In this document: one piece after another, positions 1-5,374 of the stretch | How positions within the stretch are numbered: the first letter of the stretch is position 1 | Layout: every line of letters starts with the position of its first letter | NCBI GenBank assembly: GCA_028698405.1 | Contig: JAQVDF010000150.1 | Coordinates: forward strand, 1 to 5,710 | DNA: 5,710 nt | Source: Phenylobacterium sp. | GTDB taxonomy: Bacteria; Pseudomonadota; Alphaproteobacteria; Caulobacterales; Caulobacteraceae | Reading direction: 5' to 3' | Translations under genes and position numbers: made by a program | The notes under the pieces: model-generated | Told to the model about the DNA's origin: nothing | Databases searched by the model: none | What the model saw: the letters and a program-made list of their open reading frames with translations, nothing else

Positions 1-1
1 C

Positions 2-247
2 ATTCGCGAGGAGACCTCGCCGCCGGAAGACGCCTCCACCGACGGCGACGATGTTCCGGCCTCGTCGGCCGAGGGCCGGCTCGGTCCGGGCGCCGACCCC
101 GCGGAGGGCAAACGCACCGACGTTTGGTCGCAGCCCCGCCCCTGCCTAAGGTCCCGGCGCAGCAACGAGGGGGACGGCGCGTGGCGGCGGTCGAGGTCTG
201 GGGCGGCGGGGTCAACACCTGGGAATGCGACCGCATGGGCCACATGA
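2..247 (+). CDS. C-terminal fragment of an unrecognised protein (partial, 5' end outside window)
   Basis: This frame is open from the left edge to a TGA at 245-247. I do not recognise the product. Its first ~45 residues are acidic and rich in Pro, Ser, Ala and Gly (for example EETSPPEDASTDGDDVPASS), like a disordered tail. GC by codon position over the first ~49 codons is about 75%, 63% and 84%, the order expected for a real gene in this frame and not for the other frames or the opposite strand. After about position 130 the reading becomes Arg/Ser-rich and no longer looks coding. The stop lies 67 bp inside the following thioesterase gene, an unusually long overlap. The true end could differ if there is a frameshift: a TAA in the neighbouring frame at 147-149 would give a tidy gap before the thioesterase start. 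Same strand as the thioesterase, so the two may be co-transcribed. The existence of a coding tail is moderately supported; its exact end is not. Confidence 0.45.
   Translation: MREETSPPEDASTDGDDVPASSAEGRLGPGADPAEGKRTDVWSQPRPCLRSRRSNEGDGAWRRSRSGAAGSTPGNATAWAT
167..173 (+). promoter_or_regulatory. Shine-Dalgarno site that decides the thioesterase start
   Basis: GAGGGGG lies 7 nt before the GTG at 181. The longer in-frame alternative, a TTG at 124, has no comparable purine run in front of it and would add 19 Pro/Arg-rich residues that do not belong to the hotdog fold. This supports starting the thioesterase at 181. Confidence 0.55.
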
Positions 248-1107
248 ATGTGCGGTTCTATGTGGCCAAGGCGATGGATGGTCTGGCGGGACTGGCCGCC
301 GAGCTCGGCATGCCGCAGGTGTTCGCGCCCGGGGCCCACGCCACCCTGATGGTCCGCGAGCATCATATCCGCTTCCTGCGCGAGGCCCATCCGGGCGCCT
401 ACCTCTTCATGACCGGCGGCGTGCTGGAGATGGACGAGTGCGAGGCGCGGGTCCTGCTGACCTTCTTCCATCCCAATGGCGAGCCCTGCGCCACCTTCAA
501 CGCAAAGGTCGCCCACGTCACCGCCGGCGACGGCCGGCCATTCCCCTGGCCGGAGCGGGTCCGCGAGCGGGCGAATGCGCTGCGCACGGAGCTCGCCGAC
601 TACGCGGCGCCGCGCAGCATCGGCCTGGATCCGGTGGAGAGCGCCGCCAGCCTGGAGCGGGCGGAGGCCCTCGACCTTCGGCGAGCCGGCCGCGGCGTGT
701 TCGACCTGCGCGACTGCGACGCCTTCGGGCGCATGCGGCCGGAGCTGTTCATCGCCAAGATCTCGGACGGCATCTCGCAGGTGTTCGGCGGCCCGTTCTC
801 CGACATCGTCGCCAATGGCGCGCCGCAAGGCGCCCGGATTGGCGGGGCGGCGCTTGAATACCGGCTTATCCATCTGGCCTGGCCGCGGCCCGGCGACCGA
901 TACGTGCTGCGCTCGGGCCTCGCGGACTGCGACGAGCGCGCGCGCCGGCTGGTCCACTGGCTGCTCGATCCGGACACCGGCCGGCCGTGGGGCGTGGCGG
1001 AGGCTATCGTCATCAGCCTCGACCTCGACGCGCGCAAGGTGATCAAGCTGTCGCCGGAAGCCCAGGCCGAGATCCGCGCCGGGGCCTACGCGGGGCTGAC
1101 CCTCTAG
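181..1107 (+). CDS. Double-hotdog acyl-CoA thioesterase family protein
   Basis: Predicted to hydrolyse an acyl-CoA (or acyl-carrier) thioester in the cytoplasm. The 308-residue product contains two 4HBT-type hotdog repeats. Repeat 1 has the classical motif around residues 16-34, with D17, G20-H21-M22-N23 and Y27; in the YbgC/FadM-type family the Asp in this motif is catalytic. Repeat 2 begins near residue 179 and aligns without gaps to the same segment (CDAFGRM against CDRMGHM, both ending in a DG pair 18 residues on), but its His and Asn are replaced by Arg, so it is probably structural. A fused pair would replace the homodimer formed by single-domain relatives, which are about half this length. 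The start is GTG at 181, set by the upstream GAGGGGG. The gene follows the unidentified partial gene on the same strand and converges on the alpha/beta hydrolase with 1 bp between stop codons. Substrate cannot be read from the sequence. The family call is firm, the specificity unknown. Confidence 0.88.
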   Translation: MAAVEVWGGGVNTWECDRMGHMNVRFYVAKAMDGLAGLAAELGMPQVFAPGAHATLMVREHHIRFLREAHPGAYLFMTGGVLEMDECEARVLLTFFHPNGEPCATFNAKVAHVTAGDGRPFPWPERVRERANALRTELADYAAPRSIGLDPVESAASLERAEALDLRRAGRGVFDLRDCDAFGRMRPELFIAKISDGISQVFGGPFSDIVANGAPQGARIGGAALEYRLIHLAWPRPGDRYVLRSGLADCDERARRLVHWLLDPDTGRPWGVAEAIVISLDLDARKVIKLSPEAQAEIRAGAYAGLTL

Positions 1108-1108
1108 C

Positions 1109-2002
1109 TCAGGCCGCCTCGACGGCCTCCGCCAGGGCCGCGCGCACCACCTGCGGCCGTTCCATCGGCAGAAAGTGCGTCGTACCGGGCACGGTCTCGA
1201 TGCGCACGCCCGCGGCGGCTAGCTCGTCCACGTAGGGCGTCAGGCTGCCGCTGGTCGAGCCCTCTTCGGCGCGCAGGATGCGGATCGGGAAGGGCGGTTC
1301 GCGAAGCACCGGCCATGGATCATGTCCGTGCGAGGCGAAGTTGGACGCTTCCCAGTCCGGGCTGCAGGACAGCTCCACCTGGCCGTCCGGCCGGTCGCGG
1401 AAGCCGTCGGCGACGTAGTCGGCGAGTTGGGTCGGCGTCCAGGTCTTGAAGGCGCCGCGGCCGGTATAGGCGGCGATGGCCTCTTCGCGGGAGGCGAATA
1501 CGGCCCGCCGACGCCGCGCCCCGATCTCCAGCGGCGAGGGCCCCTTCATCGCCCGGCGCGCTTCGACCGGAAACAGCACCGGGTCGAACAGCACCAGCGA
1601 CTTCACCCGCTCGGGGGCGCGTCCGGCCGCCAGCAAGCTGGAGGTGCCGCCCATCGAGTGGCCCGACAGCACCGCGCCGCGTACGTCCAGAGCCGCCATC
1701 AGCGCCAGCAGGTCGTCGGCCAGCCCGTCCCACGAGTTCCGCCCCTCGGTTTCGGTGGGCAACGCGGTGCGGCCATGGCCACGCAGGTCCACCGCCAGTA
1801 TCCTGAACCGTGGGGCGAGGTCCGCCAGGACCGTCCGGTACGTACGCGCGTTGAAGCCGTTGGCGTGGGAGAAGACGATGTCGATCGGACGGTCCGCCGG
1901 GCCGAAGTCCAGCGCGGCCATGGCGCCGCCCCGTTCGGGCAGCTCGATGCGCCGCGCGCGCGGCTCTTCGACGACGAATCCATCCATGTCCCGCACCTTC
2001 AC
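1109..2002 (-). CDS. Alpha/beta-fold hydrolase (MhpC/lysophospholipase-like)
   Basis: Probably a cytoplasmic serine hydrolase acting on an ester or similar small substrate; 297 residues, normal for the family, with no signal peptide. The core fold starts around residue 30. An oxyanion-loop motif HANGF sits at 46-50, DLRGHGRT at 72-79 is typical of the family, the nucleophile elbow GHSMG is at 114-118 with Ser116, and the catalytic His is most likely His276 in GTTHF. The acid is less clear: the usual post-beta7 position reads LRAEEGS (Glu246/Glu247), and Asp140 after beta6 (LVLFDP) is an alternative. The start is GTG at 2000-2002, with AAGGAG 10 nt upstream; a second GTG (codon 3) and an ATG (codon 6) follow in frame and are further from that site. 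Its 3' end abuts the thioesterase tail to tail. It is divergent from the DUF488 gene with only 36 bp between starts, so its promoter must overlap the DUF488 coding region. Substrate unknown. Confidence 0.9.
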   Translation of the reverse strand: MKVRDMDGFVVEEPRARRIELPERGGAMAALDFGPADRPIDIVFSHANGFNARTYRTVLADLAPRFRILAVDLRGHGRTALPTETEGRNSWDGLADDLLALMAALDVRGAVLSGHSMGGTSSLLAAGRAPERVKSLVLFDPVLFPVEARRAMKGPSPLEIGARRRRAVFASREEAIAAYTGRGAFKTWTPTQLADYVADGFRDRPDGQVELSCSPDWEASNFASHGHDPWPVLREPPFPIRILRAEEGSTSGSLTPYVDELAAAGVRIETVPGTTHFLPMERPQVVRAALAEAVEAA

Positions 2003-2012
2003 CGGTTTTCCG

Positions 2013-2018
2013 CTCCTT
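2013..2018 (-). promoter_or_regulatory. Shine-Dalgarno site of the alpha/beta hydrolase
   Basis: On the minus strand AAGGAG lies here, 10 nt before the GTG at 2002. It is the only good purine-rich site upstream of the gene and favours this GTG over the in-frame GTG and ATG just inside. It lies within the 36-bp gap to the divergent DUF488 gene. Confidence 0.5.
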
Positions 2019-2025
2019 AGCAGAT

Positions 2026-2031
2026 GGGAAG
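2026..2031 (+). promoter_or_regulatory. Shine-Dalgarno site of the DUF488 gene
   Basis: GGGAAG lies 7 nt before the ATG at 2039. The alternative ATG at 2024 has only pyrimidine-rich sequence upstream and would add five residues (MGSTS) before the usual family N-terminus. The site therefore supports 2039 as the start. Confidence 0.45.
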
Positions 2032-2038
2032 CACGAGC

Positions 2039-2473
2039 ATGAACCGGCTGGCGACCATCGGCTACGAATCCGAGACGCAGGACGTCGTGATCGGCAAGCT
2101 CAAGGCCGCCGGCGTCGGGCTGGTGATCGACGTACGGGCCGTGCCCTCCTCACGGCGGGCCGGCTTTTCCAAGTCGCTGCTGGCGGCGAGCCTGGCCGCG
2201 GTGGGCATCGATTACGTCCACCTGCGCGAGCTCGGCACGCCCAAGCCCGGGCGCGAGGCCGCCCGTAAAGGCCGCATCGACGAGATGCACGAGATCTACG
2301 AGGCGCATCTGGCCGAGCCCGCCGCCCAGCTGCAGCTCGCCCAGGCGGTCGAACTGGCACGCGAGCGCCCGGCGGCCCTGCTCTGCTACGAAGCCGACGC
2401 CGCCGGCTGCCACCGCCGCATCGTCGCCGACCACATCCGCGCGGCCACCGGGTGCGAGGTGGTGGATCTGTAG
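2039..2473 (+). CDS. DUF488 family protein
   Basis: A 144-residue cytoplasmic protein of the DUF488 family (PF04343); I know of no biochemical role that can be assigned with confidence. Family landmarks in order: IGYE at residues 7-10, DVRAVPSS at 31-38, a Phe-Ser-Lys segment at 43-45, YVHLRELG at 59-66, and a C-terminal block with LLCYE at 114-118 and CHRR at 124-127. The conserved Cys116, Cys124 and His125 could form an active or metal site, but this is inference. There is no signal peptide or membrane segment. ATG 2039 is preferred over ATG 2024 because it has GGGAAG upstream and starts at the normal family N-terminus. The gene diverges from the alpha/beta hydrolase and converges on corA with 28 bp between stop codons, so it is probably transcribed alone from a promoter lying in the hydrolase coding region. 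Confidence 0.88.
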   Translation: MNRLATIGYESETQDVVIGKLKAAGVGLVIDVRAVPSSRRAGFSKSLLAASLAAVGIDYVHLRELGTPKPGREAARKGRIDEMHEIYEAHLAEPAAQLQLAQAVELARERPAALLCYEADAAGCHRRIVADHIRAATGCEVVDL

Positions 2474-2505
2474 CGTCCCTTCCCCATCCAGGAGACGGAA
2501 GCTAC
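2470..2505. terminator. Imperfect hairpin between convergent DUF488 and corA stops (possible bidirectional terminator)
   Basis: GTAGC at 2470-2474 pairs with GCTAC at 2501-2505. After a mismatch the stem continues with TCC (2476-2478) against GGA (2497-2499), a weak T-A/T-G step, then CC (2483-2484) against GG (2491-2492) around a 6-nt loop. The DUF488 stop (2471-2473) and the corA stop (2502-2504) sit symmetrically in the outer stem. There is no U-tract on either side, so intrinsic termination is not assured; the element could also protect 3' ends. Confidence 0.35.
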
Positions 2506-3464
2506 AGCCACTTCCGGCGCTTGAAGTTCAGGTAGAGCGTCGCGCATACGATCAGGATAAGCAGCCAGACCGCCGGGTAGGCGAAGCGCCAGCCGAGTTC
2601 GGGCATGTGGCGGAAGTTCATGCCGTAGATGCCGGTCACGGCGGTGGGGACGGCGAGGATCGCCGCCCAGGCGGCGAGCTGGCGGGTGATGGCGCCCTGC
2701 CGATGCTGCTCCATCAGGGAGCTGACGTCGAACACGTGGCGGATCACCTCGCGCAGGCTGTCCACCGCCGCGGACATCCGGGTCACGTGGTCGAGCACGT
2801 CGCGGAAGTAGGGGCGAGTCTCGGGATCGATGCCGGGCAGGTCGAGATTCTCGAGCTTGCTGCACAGGGCGCGCATCTGGTCGAGCGTGCGGCCCAGTTT
2901 CATCAGCTCGCGGCGGAGCACGAAGAGGCGGGTGATCTCGGCTCGGGAAAGGAAGGCGTCGAGGGTGCAGCGCTCCACCTCCAGCACCTCCTCCTCGATC
3001 GCCTCGACGATCGGCAAATAGCCGTCGACGATGAAGTCGAACACGGCGTGCAGCACGTAGTCGACACCGTGTCTGAGCAGCTGCGGCGCGGCCTCCAGCT
3101 CGTGGCGCAGGTCGGTGTGAGGGCGAGCCGAGCCGTGGCGAACGGTGATGATGTGGTCGCGGCCCACGAACATGTGGGTCTCGCCGTAGCAGATGGACCC
3201 GCTGACGTACTCGGCCGTGCGGGCGACGATGAACAGCTGCTCGCCGTAGACGTCCAGCTTGGGGATCTGGTGCGCCTTCAGCGCGTCTTCGACGGCCAGC
3301 GGGTGCAGGGAGAAGTTGCGGGCGAGGGCGGCGAGTTCGTCCGCGGCGGGCTCGAAGACGCCGATCCAGGCGAATTCGCCGGGGGCGAGGCGCTCGTGGG
3401 CGGCGATGTCGACCTGCCGGTCGCGGACGCCGTCGCGGTAGATGTAGGCGGCGACGACGCTCAC
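2502..3464 (-). CDS. corA: CorA-type Mg2+/Co2+ channel
   Basis: Inner-membrane pentameric channel for Mg2+ (also Co2+) uptake in the CorA family; the pentamer is established for the family. The 320-residue product has a long soluble N-terminal domain (1 to about 260), including charged helical segments such as EAIEEEVLEVER (154-165), then TM1 at about 262-280 leading into the signature YGMN at 280-283, the periplasmic loop MPEL at 287-290 and TM2 at about 293-314. It ends in the basic tail KRRKWL, which closely resembles the KRKNWL end of E. coli CorA (316 residues). The GTG start at 3462-3464 has a G-rich run (GGGGGG) only 4 nt upstream, a mediocre site, so the exact N-terminus is less sure. 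The gene lies downstream of the CHAP gene on the same strand, with a hairpin in the 60-bp gap, so it may have its own promoter there. No Mg2+-sensing leader was recognised in that short gap. Confidence 0.95.
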   Translation of the reverse strand: MSVVAAYIYRDGVRDRQVDIAAHERLAPGEFAWIGVFEPAADELAALARNFSLHPLAVEDALKAHQIPKLDVYGEQLFIVARTAEYVSGSICYGETHMFVGRDHIITVRHGSARPHTDLRHELEAAPQLLRHGVDYVLHAVFDFIVDGYLPIVEAIEEEVLEVERCTLDAFLSRAEITRLFVLRRELMKLGRTLDQMRALCSKLENLDLPGIDPETRPYFRDVLDHVTRMSAAVDSLREVIRHVFDVSSLMEQHRQGAITRQLAAWAAILAVPTAVTGIYGMNFRHMPELGWRFAYPAVWLLILIVCATLYLNFKRRKWL

Positions 3465-3503
3465 CCTGCCCCCCGGCCGATCAACCAGCTGGAGGGGATT
3501 TCA

Positions 3504-3527
3504 TGACGCCGCCCGCCGGGGGCGTCA
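3504..3527 (-). terminator. GC-rich hairpin at the CHAP gene stop codon (probable terminator or 3' stabiliser)
   Basis: TGACGCC at 3504-3510 and GGCGTCA at 3521-3527 form a perfect 7-bp inverted repeat around a 10-nt GC-rich centre that can add two or three more pairs. In the minus-strand transcript the CHAP stop codon UGA is the first three bases of the stem. What follows is UGAAAUCCCC, with no run of U, so it is either a weak intrinsic terminator or a 3'-end-stabilising hairpin. It separates the CHAP gene from corA. Confidence 0.5.
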
Positions 3528-4205
3528 ATGGCGCTCGGGCTGGGCCTGGCCGGTGGCGGACTGGATCAGGCCGGCGATGCGGTCGGTCGATTCTGCCGCC
3601 TGGCTGAGCATCTGCAGCGGACCCGCGCCGGGGCGCACCGTGTTGGCCGCCTGGCTGGCCGCGCCCTGCACCATGGCCATGGCGGTGGCGCCGGCCTTGT
3701 TGAACGGGTTCTGGGCGAGACGCTGGGCGTTGTCGTCCGGATAGATGAAGCCGTAGGTCGGGTAGCTGGTGGTGCCGAGGTCGCGGATCGGGTCGTACCA
3801 GACCTTCACCTGGCTCCAGTCGCCGGCCGGAGAGACGTCGATGACGGTGACGTCGCGCTCGATCTGGCCGCGGGTCCCGCCGATGCGGCTCCAGTTGGCG
3901 TGGGTGATCTGGATGACCCGGTCGGTGAGCACCTGGCTGACCACGCCCACGTGGCCCAGCCGCATCTTGCCCTGAGGCTTGAAGCAGAGGACGGCGCCGG
4001 GCTTGGGCTGGAAGCCGGTTTCGTATTTGCCGACGGCCTGACGCCACCAGGTGTGGGCGTCGCCGAAGATCTGGATGCCGGAAATCAGCCGGGCGAAGGG
4101 AACGCACTGCCAGTAGGTGTCGGCGCTCGCCATATTCAGCGGGGCCAGCCACGCCACAGCCGCGACGAGCGCGGAACCGATGAGGGTTCGCAGCCGTTTT
4201 GCCAT
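3525..4205 (-). CDS. Secreted CHAP-domain cysteine peptidase/amidase
   Basis: Probably exported to the periplasm, where CHAP enzymes cut peptidoglycan amide or peptide bonds. The 226-residue product starts with a signal peptide: basic MAKRLR, a hydrophobic core to about residue 22, and a likely cleavage after ASA at 26-28. The CHAP domain follows at once: Cys34 in WQCVPFAR (nucleophile), PGAVLCF at 69-75, His85 in LGHVGVV (base) and Asn104 in THANWS (third catalytic residue). The domain ends near residue 155 at YGFIYP. The rest (about 157-226) is an Ala/Gln/Met-rich tail without a recognisable domain; no cell-wall-binding repeat is visible. The ATG at 4203-4205 has AGGAG 12 nt upstream, a slightly long spacing. 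The acyltransferase gene lies 71 bp upstream on the same strand and corA lies downstream past a hairpin at the stop codon. The catalytic triad looks intact. Whether the substrate is peptidoglycan is inferred from the family. Confidence 0.9.
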   Translation of the reverse strand: MAKRLRTLIGSALVAAVAWLAPLNMASADTYWQCVPFARLISGIQIFGDAHTWWRQAVGKYETGFQPKPGAVLCFKPQGKMRLGHVGVVSQVLTDRVIQITHANWSRIGGTRGQIERDVTVIDVSPAGDWSQVKVWYDPIRDLGTTSYPTYGFIYPDDNAQRLAQNPFNKAGATAMAMVQGAASQAANTVRPGAGPLQMLSQAAESTDRIAGLIQSATGQAQPERH

Positions 4206-4217
4206 CTTGGAACGCTA

Positions 4218-4243
4218 CTCCTGGCCGTTTCGCGGCGGTCAGG
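4218..4243 (-). promoter_or_regulatory. CHAP gene ribosome-binding site overlapping a small inverted repeat
   Basis: On the minus strand AGGAG at 4218-4222 is the likely Shine-Dalgarno site, 12 nt before the ATG. Its first three bases (AGG, 4220-4222) are also the end of an inverted repeat: CCTGGCCG at 4220-4227 against CGGTCAGG at 4236-4243, eight pairs with one A.C mismatch in the minus-strand RNA and an 8-nt loop. This could be the end of a terminator for the upstream acyltransferase, or could mask the ribosome-binding site. Both readings are speculative. Confidence 0.3.
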
Positions 4244-4276
4244 GTTAAGCGTATCCCCCAGAAATGAAAAGAGGGT

Positions 4277-5374
4277 TTAAGCCCGTGCGGCTGAAGGTCG
4301 CCGAGCCTCCCAGGCGTCCGCCCACGACTTCATCGCGGCCCGAGCGGGCTTTTCGATGAGATGATAGGAAAGCGCCGCCAGAGGAATAATCGTTAACACG
4401 CCGGCGATCCACACGGGCCAGGGAAGTTGTTCCCCGTTGAGCTCGAGAACTTGCGCGGCTGAATTCGCGAATACGATCTTCCACGGCACGCAGATCATGT
4501 AGACGGAGTAGCTGATCTCGCCGAGGTACACGAGCGAGGCGTGGCCGAATAGCTGCGAGCCGGCTTGCGCGGCGCCTGCCAGGAAGTAGATGAGCCCGCC
4601 CAGAGCGAGGACGATGAGCGCGTCATGGCCGCCCGCGGCCGCCGCGATCAGCGCCGAGGCGCCGCAAACCGCGGCGCCGAGCAGCGCGCTTGCCCGGTCC
4701 GTGAGCGGCCGGGCGCGCCACAGGGAATGCAGGGCGCAGCCGAGGGCGAAGCAGGGCACGATCCGCAGCGCGCCCCAGTGGATGGTCGCCTGGGTCAGCG
4801 GAAAGCCCGCCGCCCGCTCGAAGCCGGCGTAGAGCGCCACGAGACCGCCGGCCGCCAGGCCGACCGCCACGAGCGGGCGCGTCTTCAGCGCCAGGGCCGC
4901 CCAGGCGAACACCGGGAAGGTCAGGTAGGCGAACCACTCGGCCGAGATCGACCACGACGGGTGGTTCCAGCCGGCCAGCGGCGCGAAGCCCCAGGCATGC
5001 ACGAGCAGGAGGTTCGCCGGCAGCGCCTCCCAGGAGAGGATGTTGGAATCCACCGCAAAGCCCGCCAGCCCTGCGACGGCGGCCAGCAGGCCGAGGCCCA
5101 CGAGAGTGGCCAGGTGCAGCGGGTAGATCCGCGCGAGCCTCGCCCACAGGAAGCGGCCGTAGTGGAACCGCTGGATCTCCACTTCCGTGCGGTAGACGTG
5201 GCAGAGGATGAAGCCCGAGAGGACGAAGAAGGCCTCGACGCCGAGATAGCCCTTCTCGACCAGCATCGGCGTCGCCGGCGCCTCCAGCTTCGGCCAATAG
5301 TGGAACATCACCACCCAGAAGGCGGCGAAGAAGCGAAGCGCGGTCAGCGAGCGGATGTGTGCGGCGTCGGTCAT
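4277..5374 (-). CDS. Acyltransferase-3 family integral membrane protein (OafA/NodX-like)
   Basis: Predicted inner-membrane O-acyltransferase that transfers an acyl group, often acetyl, to a surface glycan or other envelope molecule. The product of 365 residues is about the usual length for the stand-alone family and is largely hydrophobic, consistent with around ten membrane segments. Landmarks: LTALRFFAAFWVVMFHY at 10-26 with the family Arg14 and His25, GYLGVEAFFVLSGF at 42-55, FLWARLARIYPLH at 75-87, a WSISAEW segment at 141-147, LGEISYSVYM at 284-293, and YHLIEKPAR at 337-345. The start is ATG at 5372-5374, with GAGG 7 nt upstream. A longer frame from 5434 would add 20 Arg-rich residues that do not fit the family. 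No SGNH domain is fused at the C-terminus. Its 3' part (about 4330-4520) looks somewhat less GC-rich than the neighbours. Divergent from the TerC-like gene; the CHAP gene follows 71 bp downstream on the same strand. Acceptor and donor are unknown. Confidence 0.9.
   Translation of the reverse strand: MTDAAHIRSLTALRFFAAFWVVMFHYWPKLEAPATPMLVEKGYLGVEAFFVLSGFILCHVYRTEVEIQRFHYGRFLWARLARIYPLHLATLVGLGLLAAVAGLAGFAVDSNILSWEALPANLLLVHAWGFAPLAGWNHPSWSISAEWFAYLTFPVFAWAALALKTRPLVAVGLAAGGLVALYAGFERAAGFPLTQATIHWGALRIVPCFALGCALHSLWRARPLTDRASALLGAAVCGASALIAAAAGGHDALIVLALGGLIYFLAGAAQAGSQLFGHASLVYLGEISYSVYMICVPWKIVFANSAAQVLELNGEQLPWPVWIAGVLTIIPLAALSYHLIEKPARAAMKSWADAWEARRPSAARA

Noticed and set aside
1..3. Minus-strand ATG at the left edge as the start of a divergent gene
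   Set aside because: Only the start codon would be inside the window, there is no good ribosome-binding site, and the codon-position pattern supports the + strand here.
124..180. Longer thioesterase start at the TTG at 124
   Set aside because: There is no ribosome-binding site, the added residues are Pro/Arg-rich and non-homologous, and GTG 181 has a clear GAGGGGG at good spacing.
2607..3506. 299-codon open frame on the + strand across corA
   Set aside because: It is antisense to a clear CorA with an intact GMN motif. Its Val/His/Gly-rich translation resembles no family and is typical of shadow frames in GC-rich genes.
3503..3607. 34-codon + strand small ORF preceded by GGAGGGG with a 5-nt spacer
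   Set aside because: The ribosome-binding site is tempting, but most of the ORF is antisense to the CHAP gene end, third-position GC is only about 68%, the Gly/Arg/Pro-rich product looks random, and its 5' part is the hairpin at 3504-3527.
3528..4280. 250-codon + strand frame across the CHAP gene
   Set aside because: It mirrors a gene with a signal peptide and catalytic Cys/His/Asn. The antisense product is Gly/Leu/Asp-rich with no motifs.
4245..4280. CtrA-type TTAA-N7-TTAA box upstream of the CHAP gene
   Set aside because: Two TTAA elements are present (4245-4248 and about 4277-4280), but their spacing is far from 7 bp.
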